Below are positions 8,925 to 17,388 of a DNA stretch of 64,000 nt, in pieces. Made by a program: the position numbers and the translations under genes. Each line of letters starts with the position of its first letter. Position 1 is the stretch's first letter. The stretch is from positions 186,001 through 250,000 of the forward strand of contig NZ_JAHFZZ010000010.1 of assembly GCF_018603905.1 (NCBI RefSeq), written 5' to 3'. The notes beneath the pieces were generated by a model. That model made no database searches, was not told the origin of the DNA, and worked only from the letters and a program-made list of their open reading frames with translations. This stretch comes from Nonomuraea sp. NEAU-A123 (GTDB lineage: Bacteria > Actinomycetota > Actinomycetes > Streptosporangiales > Streptosporangiaceae).

Positions 8925-9811
8925 CAGCGCACCTCCAGGGCGATTCGCCGGTTGTCGGCGGTGTGCTTCTCCATGTAGGCCAGGACGAGGTCCTCCAGGC
9001 TGAGCCGGCTGACCGTCCAGGCGGGGTCGTGGATCGGGGCGTCGGTACGGATCACGAGCGTGCTCTGCCGGTCGGTGTGGCGCGCGGAGACGACATCCTG
9101 GTCGGCGGGGAGCCGGTCGGGGTCGCGGCGCGGGCCGGTGAGCCGGTGATGGGTGGCCAGGAGCTTGTCGACCTCTCCCGCCACCTCGACCCGCGAGTCG
9201 ACGAGCACGATCAGGAAGTCGCAGACCCGTTCCAGGTCGGCGACCAGGTGGGAGGAGAGCACCACGCTGAGCTCGTGCTCGACGACCGCCTCCATCAGGC
9301 CCTGCAGGAATTCACGGCGGGCCAGCGGGTCGAGCGAGGCGACCGGCTCGTCCAGGATCAGCAGCTCGGGCCGCTTGGCCAGGCCGAGGGTGAGGGCGAG
9401 CTGGGCGCGCTGGCCGCCCGACAGCTTCCCCGCCCGATGGTTGGGATCCAGACCGAGCAGTCTGATCCGCTCCCGTGCCAGCGCGGCGTCCCAACCGGGG
9501 TTGAGCCGGGCTCCTAATCGCAGGTGGTCGGCGACGCTCAGCCCGGCGTAGACGGGGGTGTCCTGGGCGACGAATCCGACCTTGGCCAGTTGCGCGGGGC
9601 CTTCGGCGGGACGGCCGCCCAGCACGTTGATGCCGCCCCTCGTGGGCTCCAACTGGCCGCTGGCCAGCTTCAGCAGCGTGGTCTTGCCGGCTCCGTTGGG
9701 ACCCACCAGCCCGACGACGTGCCCGGCGGGGATGTCGATGGTGCAGTCGCGCAGCGCCCAGCGCCTGCCGTATCTCTTGCCCAGACCCTGGGCCTGCAGG
9801 ACGGTCTTCAC
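8924..9811 (-). CDS. ABC transporter ATP-binding protein
   Basis: A 295-residue nucleotide-binding subunit with Walker A GPNGAGKTTL, Q-loop VGFVAQDTPVY, signature LSGGQRAQLAL, Walker B LLILDEPVASLD and the H-loop in VVLSSHLVADLE. The C-terminal ~70 residues form the variable domain of drug/lantibiotic-export ATPases. It starts at GTG 9811, overlapping the GntR stop as GTGA. It pairs with the permease at 7872 as a predicted exporter or sensor complex. Confidence 0.93.
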   Translation of the reverse strand: MKTVLQAQGLGKRYGRRWALRDCTIDIPAGHVVGLVGPNGAGKTTLLKLASGQLEPTRGGINVLGGRPAEGPAQLAKVGFVAQDTPVYAGLSVADHLRLGARLNPGWDAALARERIRLLGLDPNHRAGKLSGGQRAQLALTLGLAKRPELLILDEPVASLDPLARREFLQGLMEAVVEHELSVVLSSHLVADLERVCDFLIVLVDSRVEVAGEVDKLLATHHRLTGPRRDPDRLPADQDVVSARHTDRQSTLVIRTDAPIHDPAWTVSRLSLEDLVLAYMEKHTADNRRIALEVR

Positions 9812-10200
9812 GCTATGTCCTCCTGAGCGGTGTGCCGAAAGGTGGTCATGAAGAGGGCCTCGATGCTCTCGTCGTCGAGACCGGCCCGGCGGGCCTTGGC
9901 CAGCCAGCGCCGCAGCTCCAGTCGCAGCGGACCGTGCGCGGCCAGCGAGGTGTCGGTGAGCGTCGCCGTCACGAACGTCCCCACCCCTGGCCGGGCGGCG
10001 ACCAGGCCCTCGTGCTCGAGCTCCCGGTAGGCCTTCAGGACGGTGTTGGGGTTGATCGCCAGTTGCGCCACGGCCTCCTTGACGGTCGGCAGCTGGTCGC
10101 CTTCGCGCAGCACGCCGAGCCGTAGCGCGTGCCGTACCTGCTGGACCAGCTGCAGGTACGGAGAGACGCCTGACTTCGTATCCAGATGAAACTCGATCAC
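9808..10200 (-). CDS. GntR-family repressor, YtrA subfamily
   Basis: A 130-residue regulator with an N-terminal GntR winged helix (PYLQLVQQVRHALRLGVL, REGDQLPTVKEAVAQLAIN, PNTVLKAYRELEHEGLV) and only a short helical C-terminal tail, the hallmark of the YtrA class. Such proteins usually repress the ABC operon they head, responding to envelope stress or antibiotics. It starts at GTG 10200 with GGAG upstream. An inverted repeat sits just upstream (10215-10230), as expected for autoregulation. Confidence 0.9.
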   Translation of the reverse strand: MIEFHLDTKSGVSPYLQLVQQVRHALRLGVLREGDQLPTVKEAVAQLAINPNTVLKAYRELEHEGLVAARPGVGTFVTATLTDTSLAAHGPLRLELRRWLAKARRAGLDDESIEALFMTTFRHTAQEDIA

Positions 10201-10214
10201 CGGCTACTCCATTT

Positions 10215-10230
10215 ATCTAGTGCTCTAGTA
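10215..10230 (-). promoter_or_regulatory. candidate GntR/YtrA operator
   Basis: On the minus strand the sequence reads TACTAG-AGCA-CTAGATA, an inverted repeat with 6-bp arms and a 4-bp spacer, ending about 15 bases before the GntR start. Its position over the probable -10 region would let the GntR protein shut off the whole five-gene operon. Confidence 0.55.
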
Positions 10231-10275
10231 CTTTAGGCACCTGCATGTATGGAGTCGGTAAAGAGCCGGGGCGCG

Positions 10276-10632
10276 TTACGGGTTGAGGGGCGGGGCCTTT
10301 CTGGCGGAGCCGCGATAGAGGTCGGCGTCGTAGCGCCGTTCGCCCTCGTCGAGCTTGGCGTAGGCGGCCGCCACCAGGTCGACGCCGAGCACGTCCGCCA
10401 GCCGGACCAGATATTGCGTCACGTCGGCGAGCTCCGAACGCACCCTGGCGAGCGTCTCGGGGTCGAGGTCGGCGGATTCGGCGGGGGTGAGCCACTGGAA
10501 CTCCGCCAGCAGCTCCCCCGCCTCCCCGGCCAGCGCCATGGCGAGGTTCTTCGGTGTGTGGAACTGCTCCCAGTCGCGCGCCCGCGCGAACTCCCGCAGC
10601 CGTTCGGCAAGTGGTCCCAACTCGTTCGTCAC
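10276..10632 (-). CDS. MazG-like nucleotide pyrophosphohydrolase
   Basis: A 118-residue all-alpha NTP-PPase of the MazG/RS21-C6 (dCTPase) type. The metal-binding signature is complete: GEAGELLAEFQW (first two Glu) and RSELADVTQYLVRLAD (Glu and Asp). Such enzymes hydrolyse non-canonical or excess (d)NTPs to monophosphates, cleaning the nucleotide pool in the cytoplasm. It starts at GTG 10632 and appears monocistronic, between the GntR operon and the two-component system. Confidence 0.88.
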   Translation of the reverse strand: MTNELGPLAERLREFARARDWEQFHTPKNLAMALAGEAGELLAEFQWLTPAESADLDPETLARVRSELADVTQYLVRLADVLGVDLVAAAYAKLDEGERRYDADLYRGSARKAPPLNP

Positions 10633-10670
10633 GCCTGACGACCTTATCGGGGCGGGCTCATCGGGGCGGG

Positions 10671-11315
10671 TCAGAGATCGGCGTCATGGACGAGGATGGC
10701 GGCCTGGACGCGGTTGGTCAGGCCGAGCTTGGCCAGCACCCGGCTGACGTGCGCCTTGACCGTCGCCTCCGACAGGCGGAGGTCGCGGCCGATCTCGGCG
10801 TTCGACAGGCCGCGGGCCAGCGCTCTGATCACATCCTCCTCCCGGCCGGTGAGCGAGGCGAGCCGCCTGCGGGCCGAGTCCGAGCGCGAGGGCGCCTTGT
10901 CGACGAACGCGTCGATCAGCCGCCTGGTGACCGACGGGGAGAGCATGGCCTGGCCGGCGGCCACCGTACGGACGGCGGCGGTCAGGTCTCTGGGCGGGGT
11001 GTCCTTGAGCAGGAAGCCGACCGCGCCGAGCCGCAACGCCTCGTGGACGTACTCGTCCAGGTCGAACGTGGTCAGCATGACCAGTTTGGGCGGGTCCGGG
11101 GTGGCCAGCACGCGGGCGGCGGCGGTCAGGCCGTTGGTGCCGGGCATCCGCACGTCCATGAGCACCACGTGCGGCCTCAGCCGGGCCGCCGCTCCGACGG
11201 CCTCCTCGCCGTCCCTGGCCTCGCCCACCACCACGATGTCGTCGGCCGTCTCCAGGATCATTCGCAGCCCGGATCTGACCAGGGCCTCGTCGTCCACGAC
11301 CAGCACCCGGATCAT
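10671..11315 (-). CDS. NarL/LuxR-type response regulator
   Basis: A 214-residue response regulator. The receiver domain (1-120) shows the acidic pair in VVDDEALVRSG, the phosphoacceptor Asp in VVLMDVRMPG, the Thr in MLTTFDLDEY and the Lys in FLLKDTPP. The C-terminal LuxR-type HTH reads LTGREEDVIRALARGLSNAE followed by SEATVKAHVSRVLAKL. It starts with ATG inside the kinase stop (ATGA overlap), so partner and regulator are coupled. Confidence 0.95.
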   Translation of the reverse strand: MIRVLVVDDEALVRSGLRMILETADDIVVVGEARDGEEAVGAAARLRPHVVLMDVRMPGTNGLTAAARVLATPDPPKLVMLTTFDLDEYVHEALRLGAVGFLLKDTPPRDLTAAVRTVAAGQAMLSPSVTRRLIDAFVDKAPSRSDSARRRLASLTGREEDVIRALARGLSNAEIGRDLRLSEATVKAHVSRVLAKLGLTNRVQAAILVHDADL

Positions 11316-12454
11316 GCCGTGGCCCGTACGGGGATGGCGGCCGTGACGCCGTAGCCGCCCTCCTGCCGGGGGCCCGCCTGGAGCGACCCGCCGAGGAGCT
11401 CGACCCGCTCGCGCAGGCCCGCCAGCCCCCAGCCCGCTCCGGGCAGGGCATGTTCCGTTCCATTGGCGCTTCCCCGGTTCAGCACCTCGACCTGGAGAGT
11501 GCCGTTCAGGAAGCGGACGTGGACGTCGGTGTGCGCGTCGCGGGCGTGTTTGTGCACGTTGGTGAGCGCCTCCTGCACCACGCGGTAGGCGGTCCGTTCC
11601 ACCGTCGAGCCCAGCGCGCGCGGTTCGCCGTGGTCGTGCCTGCGCACCGAGATGCCCAGCGCGCGGGACTGGTCCAGGAGCCGGTCGAGGTCGGCCAGGG
11701 TGGGCTGCGGGCTCAGCTCGGCGGGCTGCTGGTTCGAGCGCAGGACGCCGAGCAGCTCGCGCAGGTTGGCCAGCGCCTCCCGGCCGATGCCGCCGATCAT
11801 GGACGCCGTACGGGCCGTCGGCTCGTCGGTGGTCCGTACCTCCAGCGCCCCGGCGTGCAGCACCATCAGCGAGACCCGGTGCGCGACGACGTCGTGCATC
11901 TCCCTGGCGATGCGCGCCCGCTCCTGGGCCCTGGCCTGCTCGGCCCGCATCACCTGCTCGCGTTCGAGCCGGTCGGCCCGCTCTCTGGCGGCGGCCAGCA
12001 CGTCGCGCCTGGCCCGGGTCCAGAGCCCGAACATGAACGGCAGCCCCACCAGGGCCATGGCCATCAGCGCCACGTTGGCGCCGGTCGCCGTGACCATCTC
12101 CCGGCGCCCGCCGATCAGGTCGCCGACGATGACGGCCGCGCCGAGCGCCACGGCGGTCCCGCCCAGGTAGATCGCGACGCCGCGGGCGCCGCGCAGCGTC
12201 GTACCCGCGTAATAGGAGGCGACCATCAGCGGCGGCCACATCACCAGCCACACGTAGAAGACGGCACCGAGCAGGGCGAGCGGCCACCACGACCGCCGCG
12301 CGAACCACGCCGCCGCGCCCGCCGCGGCCGCCGTCACGATGAGCACCGGCGACGTCAGCCCGCCCGTCTGGTCGAACGGCACCGCGGACACCGCGAACAC
12401 GCCCACCCCGAGCACCACGGGCAAGCTGCCCTCGATCCGTCTGCTCACCTGCAT
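11312..12454 (-). CDS. sensor histidine kinase, HisKA_3 family
   Basis: A 380-residue kinase with about five membrane segments in the first 160 residues and almost no periplasmic domain, so it probably senses within the membrane. A coiled stretch leads to the dimerisation box ERARIAREMHDVVAHRVSLM with the phosphorylated His. The ATPase shows the N-box VVQEALTNVHKHA and a G-box GAGWGLAGLRERVELLGG. It pairs with the regulator at 10671. The probable target is a nearby envelope gene such as 12588, but no binding site is evident. Confidence 0.93.
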   Translation of the reverse strand: MQVSRRIEGSLPVVLGVGVFAVSAVPFDQTGGLTSPVLIVTAAAAGAAAWFARRSWWPLALLGAVFYVWLVMWPPLMVASYYAGTTLRGARGVAIYLGGTAVALGAAVIVGDLIGGRREMVTATGANVALMAMALVGLPFMFGLWTRARRDVLAAARERADRLEREQVMRAEQARAQERARIAREMHDVVAHRVSLMVLHAGALEVRTTDEPTARTASMIGGIGREALANLRELLGVLRSNQQPAELSPQPTLADLDRLLDQSRALGISVRRHDHGEPRALGSTVERTAYRVVQEALTNVHKHARDAHTDVHVRFLNGTLQVEVLNRGSANGTEHALPGAGWGLAGLRERVELLGGSLQAGPRQEGGYGVTAAIPVRATA

Positions 12455-12587
12455 GTTCTTCAGCGTACGGCCCGGCGCCGGGGCGCCACCCGCGCCGATC
12501 GTCGATCCGGACCGCTACGAAAGGAGGGGGTGCCGGTCGACTTCCAGGGCAAGCCGGGCCGGTGGGTCCGGGCCCAGGCTGGCCCCC

Positions 12588-13691
12588 ATGAAACGACACC
12601 TCTTCGTCGCCCTGGGCGTGGCCGGCGCCCTGCTGGCGGCGCCGTCCGTACAGGCGCGGGCCGCGACCGGCACCGCGTTGCCCGCGCCCACCGGCAAGTA
12701 TCCCGTCGGGCTGGCTTCTCTGCACCTGGTGGACGCCGATCGTCCCGATCCGTGGGTGCCGAAGGACGGGCCGCGGCAGCTCATGGTCTCTCTCTGGTAT
12801 CCGGCCGCACGGGCGGGCACGCGGGCGGCGCCCTACGTGACGCCGCAGGAGTCGGCGCTGATCGTCAAGGACTATCCGAACGTCCCCGCCGACTCGCTGG
12901 CCAAGACCCGGACGTACGCCACGGTGGACGCCAAGCCGCTCACCCGCCGCCAGGGCCTGCCGCTCGTGCTCGTGTCGCCCGGTTTCTCCTTCCCCCGCGC
13001 GACGATGACCTCGCTGGCGGAGGACCTGGCCAGCAAGGGATACCTGGTCGCGGCCGTCGAGCACACCTACGAGTCGGTGGCCACCACGTTCCCCGACGGG
13101 CGGACCACCACCTGCGCGGCGTGCGTGGGAGAGAACAACGAGGAGATGGGGATCGCGCTCGCCAAGAGCCGGGTGAAGGACCTGTCGTTCGTGCTCGACC
13201 GGCTCACCGCGAAGACCGGGTGGGGACGGCTGGTCGACCGGTCGCGGATCGGCATGGTCGGCTTCTCGGCGGGCGGCAACGCGGCCCCGCAGCTCATGGC
13301 CGCGGACAAGCGGGTGCGGGCCGGGGTGAACCTCGACGGGAGCTACAACCCGAAGCAGCCGACAACGGCGATACGCGGGCCGCTCCTCATGATGGGCACC
13401 GAGCAGAACCACACGCCGACCGGGGACCAGTCGTGGGCCGGCTGGTGGCCGAAGGTGCAGGGCTGGAAGCGCTGGCTGTCGGTCGCGGGCACGGACCACG
13501 GCTCGTTCACCGACTACGCGGTGCTCAGGCCGCAGGTGGGCCTGCCCGCACCGGCGCTCGACGGTGAGCGCTCGGTGTCGATCACCCGGGCGTACGTCGG
13601 CGCCTTCCTCGACCGGCACCTGCGCCAGGAGCGGGAGCCGCTGCTGGACAAGCCGTCGAAGGACTTGCCCGAAGTGAAGTTCTGGCCCTAG
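12588..13691 (+). CDS. secreted PAF-acetylhydrolase-like alpha/beta hydrolase
   Basis: A 367-residue protein with a Sec signal peptide (MKRHLFVALGVAGALLAAPS, cleavage likely after ARA). It is a paralogue of the protein at 5287 with the same order of blocks: LPAPTGKYPVG, DADRPDPW, VSLWYPAA, PYVTPQESALI. The triad candidates are VGFSAGGNA (Ser), GVNLDGSY (Asp) and AGTDHGSFTD (His). Unlike the paralogue it lacks a lipobox and is probably released. It is divergent from the two-component system. The natural substrate is unknown. Confidence 0.82.
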   Translation: MKRHLFVALGVAGALLAAPSVQARAATGTALPAPTGKYPVGLASLHLVDADRPDPWVPKDGPRQLMVSLWYPAARAGTRAAPYVTPQESALIVKDYPNVPADSLAKTRTYATVDAKPLTRRQGLPLVLVSPGFSFPRATMTSLAEDLASKGYLVAAVEHTYESVATTFPDGRTTTCAACVGENNEEMGIALAKSRVKDLSFVLDRLTAKTGWGRLVDRSRIGMVGFSAGGNAAPQLMAADKRVRAGVNLDGSYNPKQPTTAIRGPLLMMGTEQNHTPTGDQSWAGWWPKVQGWKRWLSVAGTDHGSFTDYAVLRPQVGLPAPALDGERSVSITRAYVGAFLDRHLRQEREPLLDKPSKDLPEVKFWP

Positions 13692-13708
13692 ATCGGTTCG
13701 GCGGTATC

Positions 13709-14161
13709 GTGCCTGAGGTGAACGGGGTCGAGTTGTTCCTGCTCGGGCGGACGCTGATGAAGATCGGCGAGGAGGCCATGCCCACCGAGGGCATCGGCGA
13801 GCATTCCACCAGCGTCCGGACCGTCCTCATCGTGGTGAGCGACATCCGGGAGCATCCCGACACCTCAGTGGGCGAGGTCGCGGCCCGTACCGGCCTGCCG
13901 CAGAGCGCCGTCTCCGCCGCCGTCGCCCGGCTGAAGACCGTGGGAGCGCTGGAGACCATGATCGACCCCCGGGACCGGCGGCGCTCTCTGATCAGGGAGT
14001 CGCCGCAGGTTTCGGGGCGGGTCTCAGAGGTACGTGCCGCGCCAGTGGACGACGCCGTGGCCGCGGCCCTCGACACCGACGACCGGCAGGACATCGCCGA
14101 GACCGTCGCCATGCTCGAGGAGCTCGCCCGGCGCCTCATCCCCAGGACGCTCAGCCGTTAG
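13709..14161 (+). CDS. MarR-like winged-helix regulator
   Basis: A 150-residue protein with a MarR/HTH core: IREHPDTSVGEVAARTGLPQ, then SAVSAAVARLKTVGALE and the wing DPRDRRRSL. The C-terminal helices would form the dimer interface. It starts at GTG 13709, with another in-frame GTG at 13718. It lies 12 bases before the aminotransferase and may be cotranscribed with it. It could bind the palindrome at 14971-14990, but this is not shown. Confidence 0.75.
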   Translation: MPEVNGVELFLLGRTLMKIGEEAMPTEGIGEHSTSVRTVLIVVSDIREHPDTSVGEVAARTGLPQSAVSAAVARLKTVGALETMIDPRDRRRSLIRESPQVSGRVSEVRAAPVDDAVAAALDTDDRQDIAETVAMLEELARRLIPRTLSR

Positions 14162-14173
14162 CCGGAAAGGGAG

Positions 14174-14971
14174 TTGATCGACATCGAACGCACCGTGATC
14201 GACGGCAAGCTCGCCGAGGCGCCGGAGGTGACGCTGGCCGTGTCGGCGAGATACGGGCACTTCACCGCGATGCAGGTCAGGCAGGGCCGGGTACGCGGCC
14301 TCGACCGCCACCTCGACCGGCTCGACCGGGCCACCGAGGAGCTGTTCGGCCGCCCGCTCGACCGCGGGCTCGTCGTCGACTCCATCAGGTCGGTTCTGGG
14401 CCTGGAGGGCAGGCCGGGGGGCGGGCCTGACGCGTCCGTGCGGGTGTACGTGTGCGAGGTGGCCAAGCTGCACGTGCTGGTGACCGCCACGGCTCCCGTC
14501 GAGGTGTCCACCGCCCCGCAGAGCCTCAGATCGGTCCGCTACCAGCGCTTCCTGCCGCACATCAAGCACACGGGCGGCTTCCCGCAGGGTTACCTCGGGC
14601 GGCGGGTGGAGGCCGAGGGCTTCGACGAGGCCCTGCTCACCACGGACGACGGGGTGATCTCCGAGGGTTCGATCACCAATCTGGGGTGTTTCGACGGCAG
14701 CCGGGTGATCTGGCCGGACGCGCCCATGCTGCACGGCATCACGATGCAGCTCATGGAGGCGGGGCTGACGCGGGCGGGCGTGCCGTACGAGAGCCGGGTG
14801 TTGCGGGTGGAGGACCTGCGGGACTTCCCTGCGGTGTTCGTGACGAACTCGCGCGGCGTCGCGCCCGTGGGACGGATCGACGACGTGAAGCTGAAGGTGG
14901 ACGAGAGGGCGGTGGGCCGCCTGATCGGCTACTTCGAGGGGATGCCCTGGGGTGAGATACATCATTCTTGA
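14174..14971 (+). CDS. class IV PLP-dependent aminotransferase family protein
   Basis: A 265-residue fold-type IV enzyme of the BCAT / aminodeoxychorismate lyase / D-amino-acid transaminase class. Seen: Arg in RVRGLDRHLDRL, the PLP lysine in LPHIKHTGG, the conserved Glu in GVISEGSITNL and the phosphate-binding TNSRGVAPV loop. It transfers an amino group or acts as a lyase in the cytoplasm; the substrate cannot be fixed. The start is probably TTG 14174 behind GGAAAGGGA, with GTG codons downstream as alternatives. Its stop codon overlaps the -35 box of the next gene. Confidence 0.8.
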   Translation: MIDIERTVIDGKLAEAPEVTLAVSARYGHFTAMQVRQGRVRGLDRHLDRLDRATEELFGRPLDRGLVVDSIRSVLGLEGRPGGGPDASVRVYVCEVAKLHVLVTATAPVEVSTAPQSLRSVRYQRFLPHIKHTGGFPQGYLGRRVEAEGFDEALLTTDDGVISEGSITNLGCFDGSRVIWPDAPMLHGITMQLMEAGLTRAGVPYESRVLRVEDLRDFPAVFVTNSRGVAPVGRIDDVKLKVDERAVGRLIGYFEGMPWGEIHHS

Positions 14972-14996
14972 TACATCAAAATTGATGCATTAGGCT
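14968..14996 (+). promoter_or_regulatory. sigma-70-type promoter with embedded operator, leaderless start
   Basis: TTGATA (14968-14973) and TAGGCT (14991-14996) are separated by exactly 17 bases. The -10 box ends 6 bases before the ATG at 15003, so the transcript should be leaderless. The spacer (14971-14990) is an imperfect palindrome, ATACATCAAA / ATTGATGCAT, a good operator for a MarR or TetR repressor. Confidence 0.6.
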
Positions 14997-15002
14997 GATG
15001 TC

Positions 15003-15812
15003 ATGAAAACAGGCATGTTGCGGGTGGACGGCGCGAACCTCTACTTCGAGGTGCGGGGCACCGGTCCCGTCCTGCTGATCTCCCAGAGCGGCGAAGGTGA
15101 CGCCGGACGCAGCGTCGACCTCGTGGACCAGCTCGTCGCCGACCACACGGTGATCACGTACGACCGGCGCGGGCTCTCGCGCAGCATCCCGGACGACCCG
15201 GCCGGGGGCGTGACCGTCGAGGAGCACGTCGACGACGTCCGCCGCCTGCTCGACCACCTGACCGGCGAGCCGGTGACGATGCTGGGCCTGAGCTTCGGCG
15301 CCACCATCGGGCTCCACCTGGTCGCGAGCGGCCGGCTGAGCAGGCTGATCGCGCACGAGCCCGTCGCGCCGTGGCTGCTGCCTCCCGACGAGTGCCACGA
15401 CCATCAGCGGGAGCTGGCCGGCGGCCAGGAGATCTATCGGCGCGACGGCCTGCCCGCCCTGCTCAAGGAGATCGGCAGGGCGCTCGGCATCGACCTCGCG
15501 AGCCGGGACGTCGAGCCGGACCTGACCCCGCAGCCGATGACCCCGCAGCGTACCGCCAACTTCCACTATTTCGTGGAGCACGACTGGACGGCGGCCATCG
15601 CCGACCGGCTGGACCCGGCCACGTTGAAGGGCGCCCCGATCGTGCCCGTCGCCGGTCGCGCCACCCCGCACACGGTCTTCGACTACCGGTGTGCCGAGGA
15701 GCTGGCGCGGCTGCTCGGCACCGACCTCGTGCACTTTCCGGGCGGGCACAACGGCAACACCTCGCACCCCAGGGCGTACGCGGCCCGGCTGCGCGAGGTC
15801 CTCGCGCAGTGA
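15003..15812 (+). CDS. alpha/beta fold hydrolase
   Basis: A 269-residue cytoplasmic alpha/beta hydrolase. The family blocks are DRRGLSRS, the nucleophile elbow LGLSFGATIGL and a late histidine in FPGGHNGNTSHP. No signal peptide. Translation likely begins at the 5' end of the mRNA, judging from the promoter at 14968. Regulation by an operator in the promoter spacer suggests a detoxification or inducible catabolic role, but the substrate is unknown. Confidence 0.85.
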   Translation: MKTGMLRVDGANLYFEVRGTGPVLLISQSGEGDAGRSVDLVDQLVADHTVITYDRRGLSRSIPDDPAGGVTVEEHVDDVRRLLDHLTGEPVTMLGLSFGATIGLHLVASGRLSRLIAHEPVAPWLLPPDECHDHQRELAGGQEIYRRDGLPALLKEIGRALGIDLASRDVEPDLTPQPMTPQRTANFHYFVEHDWTAAIADRLDPATLKGAPIVPVAGRATPHTVFDYRCAEELARLLGTDLVHFPGGHNGNTSHPRAYAARLREVLAQ

Positions 15813-15820
15813 GTTCGCCG

Positions 15821-16972
15821 CTACTTCCCGCCGGGCAGGTCCGGTGGGTCGGGGGCGCGGAGCGGCGGGGCCGAGGGGGCGAAGGGGACCGCGAGTCTGA
15901 GGCCCACGCTGGGCGCGAAGCCCAGCAGCGAGCTCTGCGCCATCGGCGGCAGGCCGCCGAACCACTGGGGTGACGGCACGCCTCGCTGCCCCGCCGCCGG
16001 GTTGAACGCCCGCCCCACGGCCCCGTTGAAGCCGCCCGCGATGCCGGAGAACAGCGCCACGTCGCCGAACGTCCGCCCCCAGGACTTGCCCTCGATCCTG
16101 GCGTTCCAGAAGGCGGGTACGCCGCCCGCGATCGCGCCCATCGTCACGTTGGTGAGGAGCGGCCGCCTGGCGGCGAGGCCGGTGAAGTAGCTCGTCGCGC
16201 CGAGGGGGCCGGTGAGGCCGGCGATCGTCGAGGCGTTGGCGGTCTGGGCGAGCGAGAGGATGGAGATGTCCAGCGGGTTCTGGCCGAAGACCCCTCTGGC
16301 CACGCCGCCGGCCAGCAGGTTGCCGCCGAGGGACCAGCCGTAGATCTGCCCGTACTTCCCGAGTGTCTTCAGCGCGACCGCCTTGAAGCCGCCGCCGCCG
16401 TACATGCTGAGACCGCGTACCAGTCCCGACTTCCCGACGGCCTCAAGGGTGCGCATGATCGCGGTGGCGGCGTTGCGCAGCGAGAAGAACCTGCTCAGGA
16501 TGCCCGTCGCCACGGTGGCGCCGCGGGCGGCGATCCCCGCGGAGGCCGCCCACGCGGCGTAGCCGCTGAGGGCCGCGGCGGCGACCGAGACGGCGGCGCC
16601 CGCGGCCATCGAGATCACCAGGGACTCGATGAGATCGTTGAGCGCCTTCCGGGTCTTGCGGGTCGCCTCGACCGACTGTTTCAGCACTTCGGCCGCGGTG
16701 CCGAGATGGTCGATGGCCGCCGTCCTGAACCGCTGGTCCAGGTGATGGGCCCATTTGTCGTGGAAGGTGGCGGCGTCGTCGCCCACCCAGCCGTCGAGCG
16801 ACTTGGGGATGGGGGCGAGTTTCGGGTCGATCTCCTTGAGCGCCGCCTGGAATCCCAGGCAGGCGTCGGCCATGAGCAGCAGGCGCTGTTCCTGCTCGTC
16901 TCCGCCCATGGAGGCGATCGCGTTACGCAGGGTCCGGACGAGGTCGGTGATCGGGTCGAACGGTCCTGCCAT
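15821..16972 (-). CDS. WXG-motif membrane protein, putative type VII secretion substrate
   Basis: A 383-residue protein with a helical N-terminal domain carrying W-V-G at 62-64 (LDGWVGDDAATFHDKWAHHL), as in WXG100-like modules of long type VII substrates. A hydrophobic Ala/Gly-rich stretch at about 112-165 could span or insert into membranes. The remainder is glycine-rich with a Pro-rich tail (APSAPPLRAPDPPDLPGGK) and matches no toxin I recognise. It starts directly after the stop of the EspC-like gene (TGAATG), the usual arrangement of a small partner and a large effector. Function is inferred only. Confidence 0.6.
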   Translation of the reverse strand: MAGPFDPITDLVRTLRNAIASMGGDEQEQRLLLMADACLGFQAALKEIDPKLAPIPKSLDGWVGDDAATFHDKWAHHLDQRFRTAAIDHLGTAAEVLKQSVEATRKTRKALNDLIESLVISMAAGAAVSVAAAALSGYAAWAASAGIAARGATVATGILSRFFSLRNAATAIMRTLEAVGKSGLVRGLSMYGGGGFKAVALKTLGKYGQIYGWSLGGNLLAGGVARGVFGQNPLDISILSLAQTANASTIAGLTGPLGATSYFTGLAARRPLLTNVTMGAIAGGVPAFWNARIEGKSWGRTFGDVALFSGIAGGFNGAVGRAFNPAAGQRGVPSPQWFGGLPPMAQSSLLGFAPSVGLRLAVPFAPSAPPLRAPDPPDLPGGK

Positions 16973-17254
16973 TCAGCCACTTCCCAGTCGTGTCGCGCTC
17001 TCGCGCAGGCCGACGGCGGTCTCCCCCAGCTTGGCGGTGAGGTCGTCGGCGAAGCCGAGCAGTTCGTCGTAGAACGCCTGGTAGGACTTGGCCAGCTCTT
17101 CCGAGCCCCGCTCGATCAGGCCGAAGCAGTCGGGGGTCGGCGCCGCCGAGGTGCGGAACGTGTCGACGGCCGGTCGCAGGAGAGCCGCGGCCTCGTCGCA
17201 CGCCTGGCCGCCCGCGATCAGCACGGCGGGCTCGATCCTGATCCCGTCGCCCAT
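16973..17254 (-). CDS. EspC/DUF2580-like small type VII-associated protein
   Basis: A 93-residue helical protein beginning GDGIRIEPAVLIAGGQACDE and ending in amphipathic helices, like the EspC (excreted virulence factor C) family associated with ESX loci. It probably forms a helical hairpin and may co-fold or be co-exported with the protein at 15821. Start: ATG 17254 has AAGGGGCGG upstream; the frame is open further but lacks another good start. It is divergent from the YbaB gene at 17389. Confidence 0.65.
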   Translation of the reverse strand: MGDGIRIEPAVLIAGGQACDEAAALLRPAVDTFRTSAAPTPDCFGLIERGSEELAKSYQAFYDELLGFADDLTAKLGETAVGLRESATRLGSG

Positions 17255-17388
17255 CGGAAACCGCCCCTTCTTTTTAACCCGCTGGCCACCTTGCCGTAAC
17301 AAACCACCCGAATCAACGAATCCATTTACACTTCGACTTTTCCCGAAATATCGCCGTATTGGGTGCGCTGTCGGCGATTATCCCTGGC

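Noticed and set aside
11450..13567. 705-residue plus-strand open frame
   Set aside because: Covers the sensor kinase and hydrolase genes in wrong frames and shows no protein features.
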